Positions 6,748-15,825 are shown, counted from the first letter of the stretch. The stretch is 42,125 bases of DNA from Nostoc sp. FACHB-973 (GCF_014698115.1 NZ_JACJSJ010000074.1:1-42125), one strand, 5' to 3'. Program-made: numbers and translations. Notes: a model not told the origin generated them from the letters alone.

Positions 6748-8238
6748 CTAAAAACAGGAATTAAGTTGCACTGGAATTTTAATGATAAACTCACTTCCTT
6801 TGCCAAAAGCAGAGATGCATTGAAGTTGACCACCATGTTTTTCTACAATAATTTGATAACTGATAGATAACCCTAATCCCGTACCTTTACCAACAGGTTT
6901 AGTAGTAAAAAATGGATCAAATAATCGCTTTTGTAAACTTTCTGGAATTCCAGAACCATTATCAGCAATCCGAATAATCACTTCCCTATTATCAATAACT
7001 TCAGTACAAATGCGAATTTGGGGCATTGAGCATTGGGCATTGGAAGTCTGGGAAGCTTTTTTATAATCTCCCTCATCTCCCTCATCTCCCTCATCTCCAC
7101 TCCCCACTCCCCACTCCCCACTCCCCATTTCCTCTTCTATAGCATCAATAGCGTTTGCTAAAATATTCATAAATACCTGATTGAGTAGCCCAGGGTAACA
7201 CTCCACTAGGGGAAGATTTCCGTATTCTTTAATCAAGTTTATGCTTTTACCGATTTGATGATTTTTGAAACGACTTTGTAAAATTAACAAAGTACTATCA
7301 ATACCTTCGTGGATATCAGCTAATTTTTTCTCAGATTCATCAAGGCGGGAAAAATTTCGCAAGGAAAGAATGATTTGCTCAATTCGCTTTGTACCTACCT
7401 TCATAGAGTTGAGAAGATTAGGGAGATCGTTAGTTAAAAAATCAAGTTCAATTTGAGCGATCGCATTTTTAATTTCTACTTCTGGTTCAGGATAACATTG
7501 TTGGTACAATCTAATTAAACTCAGCAAATTCTGACTATATTCGATGGCATGGACAAGATTACCAGCAATAAAGTTGACTGGGTTGTTAATTTCGTGGGCA
7601 ATTCCAGCCACGAGTTGTCCCAAGGCAGCCATTTTTTCATTCTGGATTAATCTGGTATAATTTTCTTGCAGATCCCGAAAGCCTGCTTTGGCAACTCTCG
7701 ATTGTTCTTTTACCTGCTGTAATTGAACTAGTGTTAACACATGAATTTGAGAGTAGGCTAAAAGTAATTGATGGAAATCAACCAACCTATATTTTCCGGA
7801 TGTAGTTTTAACTAAAATCGGCTCATAGGCAATTTCATGTGGTCGTTGCAAAGTTATCTCAGTAGCTTTGACGATGGTCATATCCTCAGAAAGTACTAAT
7901 ACGTCTCTCTGGAAAAACTTGTAGAGAATTCCAATTGGCCTGAGAGAAAATAGTGACAAACTATAGGGATGGCTCATATGCTCAAAGAATTTCCGCCGTG
8001 AAATCATCCCGACATATTGTTGATTATTATTCAGAATAATTCCTGGCAGTAAAGGCTCTTGATTAAAAAGCGTAGCTAAATCATTGCCTGGACGCTCTAT
8101 TTCTACGTGAACCTGCCAAAAGGGTAATTCTTGTAAAGTTGACTCTAATCGCAAGTTCGGCTGATTAGCATTTTTTATGCCACCTGTAGCCATCATATTC
8201 TCAAGACTCGACTGTTGAGGTAATATTTCTGGTAACAT
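6748..8238 (-). CDS. Sensor histidine kinase with CBS-like N-terminus and an in-frame repeat insertion
   Basis: A soluble kinase of 496 residues from the ATG at 8236-8238. The N-terminal 170 residues lack membrane helices and resemble a CBS-pair-like module found on cyanobacterial kinases (GMISRRKFFEHMSHPYSL). A coiled segment leads to the H-box ALGQLVAGIAHEINNPVNF with the phosphorylated His. The ATPase domain has an N-box (MNILANAIDAIEEE), G1 (IADNGSGIPES), F (FDPFFTTKP) and G2 (GTGLGLSIS). Between the N-box and G1 sit about 36 low-complexity residues (MGSGEWGVGSGDEGDEGDEG and on) encoded by tandem repeats, absent from normal kinases of this group. No response regulator is adjacent, so it is an orphan kinase with unknown input. 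Confidence 0.85.
   Translation of the reverse strand: MLPEILPQQSSLENMMATGGIKNANQPNLRLESTLQELPFWQVHVEIERPGNDLATLFNQEPLLPGIILNNNQQYVGMISRRKFFEHMSHPYSLSLFSLRPIGILYKFFQRDVLVLSEDMTIVKATEITLQRPHEIAYEPILVKTTSGKYRLVDFHQLLLAYSQIHVLTLVQLQQVKEQSRVAKAGFRDLQENYTRLIQNEKMAALGQLVAGIAHEINNPVNFIAGNLVHAIEYSQNLLSLIRLYQQCYPEPEVEIKNAIAQIELDFLTNDLPNLLNSMKVGTKRIEQIILSLRNFSRLDESEKKLADIHEGIDSTLLILQSRFKNHQIGKSINLIKEYGNLPLVECYPGLLNQVFMNILANAIDAIEEEMGSGEWGVGSGDEGDEGDEGDYKKASQTSNAQCSMPQIRICTEVIDNREVIIRIADNGSGIPESLQKRLFDPFFTTKPVGKGTGLGLSISYQIIVEKHGGQLQCISAFGKGSEFIIKIPVQLNSCF
7021..7127. repeat. Tandem-repeat element inside the histidine kinase gene
   Basis: On the plus strand this reads three GGGCATT-like heptamers (7021-7041), a short unique centre, three or four CTCCCTCAT 9-mers (about 7068-7098) and four ACTCCCC heptamers (about 7099-7127). 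The parts and their order match the intergenic element at 5393-5580. On the coding strand it stays open and encodes Gly/Glu/Asp-rich sequence. Confidence 0.85.
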
Positions 8239-8736
8239 TCTGAACAACTATCTCGCTAATTTTAAACTTCATCAATTGTTACAAACTTATTTTTCCCAAA
8301 TTCCTACCCAAAATTCACAGGGTAGATGTGGAAAAATTAAGTTCGCCAAAGTAGCTATTATTGATTTGACTGTATAATTTATTACAACAAAATTATATTT
8401 GCAACACGAGTAAACAAAAGTTGGGCGATCGCTCTTTAGCTGTAACATCAAGTAAAGAACAAAAGCATAACCAATCTGTCAAAATTTTTATTTCTGAAGA
8501 GGAAAAATAAAAATGAAGTCTGAATTGCTCATATTTCATTTATCTCTTACTTGAAACTCAATTAATAAACCAATACGCTAAAGATAATTTTTTTAAATTT
8601 AAATTATATTAAATATAATTACGAAAAATCAATATTTTTTTATTAACCCTTCGATAACTCGATCTTTACTTATTGCCATAGGAAGATATGGTAAACACTT
8701 ATCGTGTAATACTTCTTAGGCTTGATATTATTTAAT
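8239..8736. other. AT-rich intergenic region, likely divergent promoters
   Basis: Nearly 500 bp of AT-rich sequence separates the divergent kinase and phoD genes, so it should carry both promoters. One GCGATCGC-type site lies near 8427. Apart from the Pho-box-like triplet listed separately, I see no gene, tRNA or strong hairpin. Confidence 0.5.
8642..8671 (+). promoter_or_regulatory. Candidate Pho box upstream of phoD
   Basis: Three 8-bp blocks with 3-bp spacing, ATTAACCC-TTC-GATAACTC-GAT-CTTTACTT, follow the layout of the cyanobacterial Pho box (CTTAACCT repeats at 11-bp pitch). The outer blocks match six of eight positions and the middle one about four. It lies about 66 bp before the phoD start, with TATGGT at about 8688 as a possible -10. 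This is weak on sequence alone but fits a phosphatase gene. Confidence 0.3.
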
Positions 8737-10317
8737 ATGCTAAACCGTCGCCAGTTTTTGCTGCGTTCCGCTGTCACAGCAGGTGGAATTATCACCACGA
8801 ATGTTGTATCAAAGTCACAAGTTTTTGCCGAAGCACCTGCAATTATCACCTCTGATAAAATGCGTCCTAGTATACCTTATGGTGTAGCTAGCGGAGATAT
8901 ATCCAAGGATAGCATTGTGATTTGGAGTAAGAGCGATCGCCCCGCCAAAATGATCGTAGAATATTCCACTAGTGAGTCTTTTAAAAATGTGCAGCGAGTT
9001 CTGGGGCCAAATGCTTTAAAAGACAGTGACTTTACAGCACGACTTTTTTTGAGGAATTTACCACCAGACCAAAAAATATTTTATCGGGTGATTTTCCAAG
9101 ATTTAAATTATAAAAATACCTATAGCGCAGCTGTCAAAGGCAGTTTCCGGACTCCCTCCAAATATCCGCGAGATATATTCTTTGTTTGGGGTGGCGACAC
9201 CGCCGGTCAAGGATGGGGAATTAATCCTGAGTTTGGTGGAATGACAATCTATGAAACCATGCGCCAACTTAATCCTGACTTTTTCATTCATTCTGGCGAT
9301 AATATTTATGCTGATGGTCCAATTCAAGCACAAGTTACCCTAGATAATGGCACAATTTGGAAAAACATTATCACACCAGAAAAATCCAAAGTTGCAGAAA
9401 CCCTGACAGAATTTCGTGGCAATTATATCTACAATTTACTAGATGAAAATATTAAGCGTTTTAACGCAGAAGTTCCCATGTTGGCACAGTGGGACGACCA
9501 CGAAATCACAAATAACTGGTATCCTGGAGAAGTTCTTTTAAGCGATAGTCGCTATACAGTTAAAGATGTTAACTTGCTAGCCCAAAGGGGAAGACAAGCA
9601 TTTTTAGAATATATGCCTATTGGGTATGAAACAAACAACCCAGATAAAGCGAGAATTTATCGCTCCTTCAAGTATAGTCCATTATTAGATATTTTCATGC
9701 TTGATGAACGTACTTATCGGGGGCCAAATACTCCTAATAATCAATCACTACCAAGTAAAGAAACGGAATTTTTAAGCCGAACGCAAATACAGTGGTTAAA
9801 AAGACAATTATTATCATCAAAAGCTACATGGAAAGTAATTGCTAGTGATATGCCTTTGGGATTGATAGTTAGAGACGGTACCACAGATTTTGAGGCTTGG
9901 GCTAACGGAGACGGCCCGGCTTTAGGAAGAGAATTAGAACTTGCAGATTTACTCCGATTTATTAAAAACAAAAACATCCAGAATGTTGTTTGGTTAACTG
10001 CTGATGTACATTATGCAGCAGCTCACTATTACGACCCTGCAAAAGCACAGTTTACCGACTTTAAACCTTTTTGGGAATTCGTCGCCGGTCCCTTGAACTC
10101 TGGTACATTTGGCCCTAACCAATTGGAAAATACTTTTGGTCCACAATTGGTATTTCAAAGCCTTCCTGAAGGTACAAAAGCAAATCGACCCCCAAGTGAA
10201 GGTTTACAATTCTTTGGAGGAGTTAAAATTAATGCAAATACAAAAGTGATGACAGTAACGCTGCGTAATTTGGAAGGGAAGACTGTTTATAGTGTAGATT
10301 TGCCACCAGAAAAGTAA
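8737..10317 (+). CDS. phoD: PhoD-family alkaline phosphatase/phosphodiesterase, Tat-exported
   Basis: This 526-residue enzyme starts at the ATG at 8737; the frame is open five codons further up from a TTG. The N-terminus MLNRRQFLLRSAVTAGG is a twin-arginine signal, so it should be exported folded, as expected for Ca/Fe-dependent PhoD. A PhoD N-terminal beta domain (about 45-140) precedes the metallophosphatase domain. Metal-site motifs are WGGDTAGQG, HSGDNIYADGP, QWDDHEITNNW and, near the C-terminus, TADVHYAAAHY. It releases phosphate from organic esters during starvation. It stands alone between an orphan kinase and a toxin-antitoxin pair. Confidence 0.9.
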   Translation: MLNRRQFLLRSAVTAGGIITTNVVSKSQVFAEAPAIITSDKMRPSIPYGVASGDISKDSIVIWSKSDRPAKMIVEYSTSESFKNVQRVLGPNALKDSDFTARLFLRNLPPDQKIFYRVIFQDLNYKNTYSAAVKGSFRTPSKYPRDIFFVWGGDTAGQGWGINPEFGGMTIYETMRQLNPDFFIHSGDNIYADGPIQAQVTLDNGTIWKNIITPEKSKVAETLTEFRGNYIYNLLDENIKRFNAEVPMLAQWDDHEITNNWYPGEVLLSDSRYTVKDVNLLAQRGRQAFLEYMPIGYETNNPDKARIYRSFKYSPLLDIFMLDERTYRGPNTPNNQSLPSKETEFLSRTQIQWLKRQLLSSKATWKVIASDMPLGLIVRDGTTDFEAWANGDGPALGRELELADLLRFIKNKNIQNVVWLTADVHYAAAHYYDPAKAQFTDFKPFWEFVAGPLNSGTFGPNQLENTFGPQLVFQSLPEGTKANRPPSEGLQFFGGVKINANTKVMTVTLRNLEGKTVYSVDLPPEK

Positions 10318-10612
10318 ATCTTAAGAATAATTCAGGAGTCAGAATCGTAAGTTTGGTTGAAAAATGAAACCCAACTAGACAGCCTAAGGTTTTCGATGAT
10401 AGGTATGTCGCCCAGTCCATCCATGCGGGAGCGAGGGGCTATTTGCTCAAGGATATATATGCCTTCCCAAGAGTTAGCACAGGCGTAAATTTTTTTGGAT
10501 AATTTTTTATTGATGCACTCAAAGGGTAAACTTGAGCGATGCCTGGGTTGGGCTTTGCCTACGCTGCTGATAAAAGCTAAATTTAAGTAAGGTACTGGAT
10601 TGTTTAATTATT
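10318..10612. other. Intergenic region before the HicBA pair
   Basis: About 295 bp without a gene. A short repeat fragment (TTCAGGAGTCAGAATC) follows the phoD stop near 10330, and a piece resembling dispersed cyanobacterial repeats (GGTTGGGCTTTGCCTACGC) lies at about 10545-10563. The hicB promoter should lie here, but I cannot point to it. Confidence 0.4.
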
Positions 10613-10858
10613 ATGCTGGCAAGCTACATTGACCAAGCAATGGAACTAGCAGTTTATGAAATCATTGAAGATGAGCAAACTTATTGGGGAGAGATTCCAA
10701 GCTTACAAGGAGTCTGGGCAAATCATCAAACTTTAGAAGGATGTAGGCGGGAATTAAGAGAAGCTTTAAGTGACTGGCTAGCGCTACGGTTACGTTTGGG
10801 GTTAACGATTCCGGTAATTGCTGGTATCAACCTCAATGAACTGACCAAGCTTGTATAA
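10613..10858 (+). CDS. hicB: HicB-type antitoxin
   Basis: This 81-residue protein has the HicB fold signature. A strand region (AVYEIIEDEQTYWGEIPSL) leads into GVWANHQTLEGCRRELREAL, then a hydrophobic helix and a short tail. HicB antitoxins bind HicA and usually repress their own operon. The N-terminal MLASYIDQAMELAVYE form is common in cyanobacterial members, supporting the start at 10613 over the internal ATG at 10640. No separate helix-turn-helix domain is visible. Only 2 bp separate it from hicA, so the antitoxin-first operon is clear. Confidence 0.85.
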   Translation: MLASYIDQAMELAVYEIIEDEQTYWGEIPSLQGVWANHQTLEGCRRELREALSDWLALRLRLGLTIPVIAGINLNELTKLV

Positions 10859-10860
10859 AA

Positions 10861-11079
10861 ATGTCTAGATTAACCCCTGTTTCTTGGCGTGATTTAGTAA
10901 AACGTCTGCAAGAGTTAGGCTTTGAAGGTCCATATGCCGGAGGAAAACATCCACAAATGCGGCGAGGTGATGTTACTGTGATTATTCCCAATCCTCATGA
11001 GGGTGATATTAGTGTGGGTTTATTATCGCGGCTATTACGACAAGCTGGAGTTTCTCGTGAAGAATGGTTGGGTGAGTGA
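10861..11079 (+). CDS. hicA: HicA-type toxin (mRNA interferase)
   Basis: This 72-residue protein resembles HicA double-stranded-RNA-binding-fold toxins, which cleave mRNA when free of HicB. The N-terminal segment PVSWRDLVKRLQELGFEGPY leads to GGKHPQMRRGD, holding the catalytic His, and the strand VTVIIPNPHEGDISVGLL. A closing helix (LLRQAGVSREEWLGE) completes the fold. The His is present and the length is normal, so the toxin looks intact. The ATPase gene begins about 95 bp downstream on the same strand. Confidence 0.87.
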   Translation: MSRLTPVSWRDLVKRLQELGFEGPYAGGKHPQMRRGDVTVIIPNPHEGDISVGLLSRLLRQAGVSREEWLGE

Positions 11080-11173
11080 AATTTTAAAGGTGTATTAAAC
11101 TCTGCGATTTGCACCCTAATTTGTTATCAAGAGTATTAGGAAAAATAGAATTTTAGCATTTTTGGAGTTGGTA

Positions 11174-12457
11174 ATGCTTAAGCAACTCATACTTGAAAAT
11201 TGGAAAAGTTTCCGTTATGCAGAGCTTCCACTTGATCCGTTGACTGTTTTGATTGGGACAAATGCTAGTGGTAAATCTAATGTAGTTGAAGCTTTAGAAT
11301 TTTTACAAAGAATTGCTAGAGGTGAAAATATTGAAGCAGCTTTAGCAGGAGATAAAACACTTCCATCTATTCGTGGTGGTGTAGAGTGGGCTGCAATTAA
11401 ACCAGAAACTGAATTTACATTAAAGGCTGTGGTTCAAGGTGAGGATGATAAAATAGATTATTTTTACAGTATCACATTACAAACAATACCACTTGTTCGG
11501 ATTACAAAAGAATGTATAAATATTTCTGAATATTACAATCAAAATTCACCAAATCAAAAATTATTTATTATAAATGTAGATGATAAAACAGCCAAAAGCC
11601 ATTTGAGTAATTATGGTGGATTTAGTGTTGATGTTTCTGATTTATTTCAAGATTTTTCTTTCCAAGAATTTCATGAAGTAATCAAAGAAGAAATTAAACA
11701 AAAAATTCGAGATGAAATTAAACAAAAAATGGAATTTGCCGAGAATAACTTAGACTATTTAATTAATCACGTCATTCTGCCAATCCTTAAAAATATTTTG
11801 ATTTTAAATCCTATTCCCTCCAAAATGCGTGACTATTCACGACTTTCTGAAAGCTTAGAAGGTGATGCATCTAACATTGCTGGTGTGTTAGCAGGATTAA
11901 CCGAAGAACAAAAAGCTGAAGTTGAATTAACCTTATCTGAATATATCAAAGACTTCCCAGAAGGCGATATTCAAAAAGTATGGGCGGAAAAAGTAGGTAG
12001 ATTTGGCTCTGATGCCATGCTTTACTGTCAAGAAGAATGGAAATCTGGTCATATTACAGAAATTGATGCTAGAAGTATGTCAGATGGAACCTTGCGTTTT
12101 CTAGCAATTCTCACAGCACTACTCACTAGACCAGAAGGTAGTCAACTAGTAATTGAAGAAATAGATAATGGTCTTCATCCATCGCGTGCAGAATTACTAG
12201 TTAAAATACTACGGGAAATTGGCAGCAAAAGAAAAATTGATATTTTACTTACCACCCATAACCCAGCTTTACTTGATGCTTTAGGCCCAGAGATAGTTCC
12301 TTTTGTGGTTGTGGCACACCGCGATAAAGAAACTGGAGAAAGCAAACTTACTCTTTTAGAAGATATTGAAAATCTTCCTCTTTTGCTAGCATCAGGGACT
12401 TTAGGCAGACTAGCAACTAAAGGCGCAATTGAAAAGAGCCTTTCTGATAATAAGTAA
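11174..12457 (+). CDS. AAA/ABC-type ATPase (RecF/OLD-like), partner of a PIN-like protein
   Basis: This 427-residue ATPase starts at the ATG at 11174, with GGAG 7-10 bases upstream. It has an SMC/ABC-type split nucleotide site: Walker A GTNASGKS at residues 28-35, signature MSDGTLRFLAILTALL, Walker B LVIEEIDNGLHPS and an H-loop TTHNPALLD. The middle (about 115-260) is Lys/Glu-rich and helical, much shorter than an SMC coiled coil. There is no TOPRIM domain, unlike OLD nucleases. The family (AAA_15/AAA_21-like) often forms two-gene pairs with nuclease effectors in phage defence and toxin-like systems. The next gene, 8 bp on, is such a candidate effector. The AT content and simple Lys/Glu codon use differ somewhat from mutS. 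Confidence 0.85.
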   Translation: MLKQLILENWKSFRYAELPLDPLTVLIGTNASGKSNVVEALEFLQRIARGENIEAALAGDKTLPSIRGGVEWAAIKPETEFTLKAVVQGEDDKIDYFYSITLQTIPLVRITKECINISEYYNQNSPNQKLFIINVDDKTAKSHLSNYGGFSVDVSDLFQDFSFQEFHEVIKEEIKQKIRDEIKQKMEFAENNLDYLINHVILPILKNILILNPIPSKMRDYSRLSESLEGDASNIAGVLAGLTEEQKAEVELTLSEYIKDFPEGDIQKVWAEKVGRFGSDAMLYCQEEWKSGHITEIDARSMSDGTLRFLAILTALLTRPEGSQLVIEEIDNGLHPSRAELLVKILREIGSKRKIDILLTTHNPALLDALGPEIVPFVVVAHRDKETGESKLTLLEDIENLPLLLASGTLGRLATKGAIEKSLSDNK

Positions 12458-12465
12458 AATGAAAT

Positions 12466-12990
12466 ATGAGAAAGGTTTTGATTATTGACACATCAATACT
12501 TTGCGTTTACTTAGGTGTACCTGGTAAAGAGACTTGTGGTTCTAATAATGATAAATGGGATCAAAAAAGAGTTGAAGCCCGTTTCCGGGAAGAAGAAAAA
12601 CAAGGTGCAAAGTTTATACTACCATTAGCAACGATTATAGAAACTGGGAATCACATTGCACAAGCTAACTCTCAGCGATATGAAATTGCTCAAGCTTTCG
12701 CTGATATTTTAGTGAAAGTAGCAGATGGAGTTATACCTTGGGGAATTTTTGAAACTCAAGTGGGTGAACTTTGGAATTCAGAACAATTGAAGCAGTTAGC
12801 TACTGAATGGCCGACTCTAGCATCTAGAAATATTTCTATTGGAGATGCAACAATTAAGACTGTGGCTGAATATTACGCTAAAACTACTAGTACATTTCAA
12901 GTAGAAATTTTTACGGGCGATGGGGAACTGAAAGCTTATGAACCAGCTACCCCGCCACCTACGCGTCGAAGCAGTCGCAAAAAAGAGTAA
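12466..12990 (+). CDS. PIN-like domain protein, probable nuclease partner of the ATPase
   Basis: This 174-residue protein begins with KVLIIDTSILCVYLG, the first strand and Asp (Asp8) of a PIN-like fold. Further acidic residues fall where PIN catalytic residues are expected: Glu59 in IIETGNHIA, Asp127 in ISIGDATI, and Asp152 in IFTGDGEL. PIN proteins are metal-dependent ribonucleases, used by VapC toxins and others. This one is longer than VapC (about 130-140 residues), and its basic tail ends in TRRSSRKKE. The 8-bp gap makes coupled expression with the ATPase likely. I do not know this exact pair by name; a role in defence is inferred. Confidence 0.65.
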   Translation: MRKVLIIDTSILCVYLGVPGKETCGSNNDKWDQKRVEARFREEEKQGAKFILPLATIIETGNHIAQANSQRYEIAQAFADILVKVADGVIPWGIFETQVGELWNSEQLKQLATEWPTLASRNISIGDATIKTVAEYYAKTTSTFQVEIFTGDGELKAYEPATPPPTRRSSRKKE

Positions 12991-13076
12991 AAAAACCTTG
13001 AGCGATCGCCCCTTACCTCTAACATCACGTTATCATCGGATATTGTGGAATTTCCGTGCGTAACTCGATAGCATCT

Positions 13077-15695
13077 ATGACTGCCTCTCACCCTGAAACT
13101 CCATCTACCAAACCCGATGCAAGTACTTTTATTTCTGACCATCAACAGGTGGATCGCAGTAAACTAAGTCAAATGTACCTGCACTATGTCGAGACGAAGG
13201 ATAAATATCCTCACGCGGTGTTGCTGTATCGAGTGGGAGATTTCTTTGAATGCTATTTCCAAGATGCTGTAAAATTAGCGCAAGAATTGGAATTAGTCCT
13301 CACCAGTAAGCAAGCTGGGGAACAGGGACGGGTGGCTATGTCCGGTGTTCCCCATCACGCTTGGGAACGCTACGCGACGATGCTAGTCGAAAAAGGCTAT
13401 GCAGTGGTAATTTGCGACCAAGTGGAAGATGCAGCCGAAGCTACTGGGAGATTAGTACGGCGGGAAGTAACGCGCATCCTCACTCCTGGCACTTTGCTAG
13501 AAGAAGGAATGCTCAAATCGAGTCGCAATAATTACCTAGCAGCAGTAGTAATTGCCGCAAATCATTGGGGTTTAGCTTATGCAGACATCTCCACAGGAGA
13601 ATTCCTCACCACTCAAGGCAGTGATTTAGAACATCTGACACAAGAATTAATGCGCTTGCAACCTTCCGAGGTGCTAGTTCCCACAAATGCACCTGATTTG
13701 GGTAGCTTGCTGCGTCCAGGAGAAACTTCGCCACATCTACCGGAGTGTTTGCCACCATCATTTTGTTATAGTTTGCGATCGCAAGTTCCCTTTTCCCAAG
13801 GTGAAGCTAGACCTAGATTATTGCAGAAATTTAAACTGCGATCGCTCGAAGGACTCGGTTGCGATCATCTTCCGCTGGCTGTTCGTGCAGCTGGTGGTCT
13901 TCTCGAATACCTCGAAGATACTCAAAAAGAACACCCAATCTTTCTCCAAAGACTCCGGACTTACACTGTTACTGACTATTTAATTGTAGATAATCAAACT
14001 CGTCGTAACCTGGAAATTACTCAAACTGTCCGCGATGGCACATTTCACGGTTCCCTACTCTGGGCATTGGATAGAACGAGTACAGCAATGGGTGGGCGTG
14101 CCCTGCGGCGGTGGTTATTGCAACCACTAATCGATATTAAAGGCATTCGGGCGCGACAAGACACCATCGAAGAATTGATGGAAAATACACCCCTACGTCA
14201 AGATTTGCGACAGTTGTTGCGGCAAATTTATGACTTGGAACGGCTGACGGGAAGGGCGGGTTCTGGTACTGCTAATGCCAGAGATTTAGCAGCTTTGGCA
14301 GATTCCCTTTCACGCTTACCGGAATTATCCCACTTAGTTACTGATGCCGGTTCTCCATTCTTGAAAGCTTTACAAAAAGTGCCGTCAATTTTGTCAGAAT
14401 TGGCAGAAAAATTACACACCCATCTTGTAGAGTCGCCACCAATACATATAAAAGAAGGTGGATTGATTCGTCCTGGGGTGAATTCCCTGTTAGATGACAG
14501 GAAAGCGACTGTAAAAGCAGACGAACAATGGATTGCTAATTTAGAAGTTGACGAAAGAGCGAAGACGGGAATTCCCACATTAAAGGTAGGATTTAATAAA
14601 ACCTTTGGTTACTATATCAGTATTTCCCGCGCCAAAGCCGATCAAGTACCCGCCAATTACATCCGCAAGCAAACCCTGACCAATGAGGAACGCTACATCA
14701 CCCCAGATTTGAAGGAACGGGAAGCGCGAATTCTCACCGCGCGGGATGATTTAAATCAGTTGGAATATGAAATTTTTACGGCGTTGCGGGAAGAAGTTGC
14801 AGAACAGGCGGAAGTAATTCGCAATCTTTCCCGCGCAGTGGCGGCGGCGGATGTGTTGTGTGCTTTAGCTGAATTGGCGGTGCAGCAAGGTTACTGTCGT
14901 CCAGAAATGTTGTCAGGAAGAGAAATTAACATTGTTGATGGTCGTCATCCGGTGGTAGAACAGTCTTTACCTGCGGGGTTCTTTGTGCCGAATTCGACAC
15001 AATTAGGGAGTAGGGAATTGGGAGTAGGGAGTAGTGAAGAAGAAATTTCCCTACTCCCCACTCCCCACTCCCCATTCCCCGATTTAATTATCCTCACCGG
15101 GCCAAACGCCAGCGGCAAAAGTTGTTATTTACGTCAGGTGGGATTGATTCAGTTAATGGCGCAAATTGGTAGTTTTGTACCAGCTAGATTTGCCAGATTG
15201 GGAATATGCGATCGCATTTTTACTCGTGTTGGTGCAGTGGACGATCTGGCAACTGGTCAATCTACATTTATGGTGGAAATGAATGAAACGGCAAATATTC
15301 TCAATCATGCCACATCTAGGTCGTTGGTATTGTTAGATGAAATTGGCCGGGGAACGGCAACATTTGATGGTCTTTCTATTGCTTGGGCGGTGGCAGAATA
15401 TATAGCAATGGAAATTCGGGCGCGAACAATTTTTGCCACTCATTACCATGAGTTAAATGAACTAGCCAGCATTTTGCCGAATGTGGCTAACTATCAAGTG
15501 ACAGTTAAAGAATTACCCGACCAAATTATCTTTTTGCACCAAGTCCAACCAGGAGGCGCAGATAAGTCTTACGGAATTGAAGCGGGAAGATTGGCGGGTT
15601 TACCGGCGGTAGTGATTCAACGAGCAAAACAAGTCATGGGGCAAATTGAGAAACACAGTAAAATTGCGATGGGGTTGCAAAATTTGGATGGATAA
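13077..15695 (+). CDS. mutS: DNA mismatch repair protein MutS with an in-frame repeat insertion
   Basis: This 872-residue protein starts at the ATG at 13077; a GTG at 13056 also keeps the frame. The mismatch-reading motif FFE occurs in YRVGDFFECYF near residue 60. Connector, lever and clamp domains follow. The ATPase has Walker A (GPNASGKSCYLRQ), TRVGAVDDLATGQSTFMVEM, Walker B (LVLLDEIGRGTATFDGLS) and the His loop (TIFATHYHEL). Just before Walker A, residues about 642-668 (GSRELGVGSSEEEISLLPTP) come from a tandem-repeat hairpin and look foreign to the family. Because the frame is kept and all motifs remain, the protein is probably functional. It acts as a dimer recognising mismatches with MutL. 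Confidence 0.93.
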   Translation: MTASHPETPSTKPDASTFISDHQQVDRSKLSQMYLHYVETKDKYPHAVLLYRVGDFFECYFQDAVKLAQELELVLTSKQAGEQGRVAMSGVPHHAWERYATMLVEKGYAVVICDQVEDAAEATGRLVRREVTRILTPGTLLEEGMLKSSRNNYLAAVVIAANHWGLAYADISTGEFLTTQGSDLEHLTQELMRLQPSEVLVPTNAPDLGSLLRPGETSPHLPECLPPSFCYSLRSQVPFSQGEARPRLLQKFKLRSLEGLGCDHLPLAVRAAGGLLEYLEDTQKEHPIFLQRLRTYTVTDYLIVDNQTRRNLEITQTVRDGTFHGSLLWALDRTSTAMGGRALRRWLLQPLIDIKGIRARQDTIEELMENTPLRQDLRQLLRQIYDLERLTGRAGSGTANARDLAALADSLSRLPELSHLVTDAGSPFLKALQKVPSILSELAEKLHTHLVESPPIHIKEGGLIRPGVNSLLDDRKATVKADEQWIANLEVDERAKTGIPTLKVGFNKTFGYYISISRAKADQVPANYIRKQTLTNEERYITPDLKEREARILTARDDLNQLEYEIFTALREEVAEQAEVIRNLSRAVAAADVLCALAELAVQQGYCRPEMLSGREINIVDGRHPVVEQSLPAGFFVPNSTQLGSRELGVGSSEEEISLLPTPHSPFPDLIILTGPNASGKSCYLRQVGLIQLMAQIGSFVPARFARLGICDRIFTRVGAVDDLATGQSTFMVEMNETANILNHATSRSLVLLDEIGRGTATFDGLSIAWAVAEYIAMEIRARTIFATHYHELNELASILPNVANYQVTVKELPDQIIFLHQVQPGGADKSYGIEAGRLAGLPAVVIQRAKQVMGQIEKHSKIAMGLQNLDG
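15004..15080. repeat. Tandem-repeat hairpin element inside mutS
   Basis: The left arm is GGGAGTAGGG and GGGAGTAGGGAGTAG units (15006-15034), then a 12-base centre, then CCCTACTCCCCACTCCCC and CCATTCCCC units (15049-15080). The arms are largely complementary. The element is open in the mutS frame. Confidence 0.85.
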
Positions 15696-15772
15696 ATTAT
15701 AAGGATGATTTGTGGAGATACTTGGTCTTTAAAAAGGCGATAAATCGCCGTCTCTTGTCTTAAAAAACGTAA

Positions 15773-15803
15773 GACCCAAAAATATTTTTGGGATTTTAGG
15801 GTC
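15773..15803. other. Palindrome in the mutS-devB-like gap
   Basis: CCCAAAAATATTTTTGGG at 15775-15792 is a perfect 18-bp palindrome, enclosed by GACCC and GGGTC. Just upstream, GGCGATAAATCGCC (about 15735-15748) is a second inverted repeat. Possible roles are mutS transcript end or a protein-binding site. Confidence 0.5.
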
Positions 15804-15825
15804 TCAGTAATAGGCTTTCATGTTT

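Noticed and set aside
13687..13983. ORF inside mutS in another frame
   Set aside because: It is a shadow of mutS, with no independent start signal.
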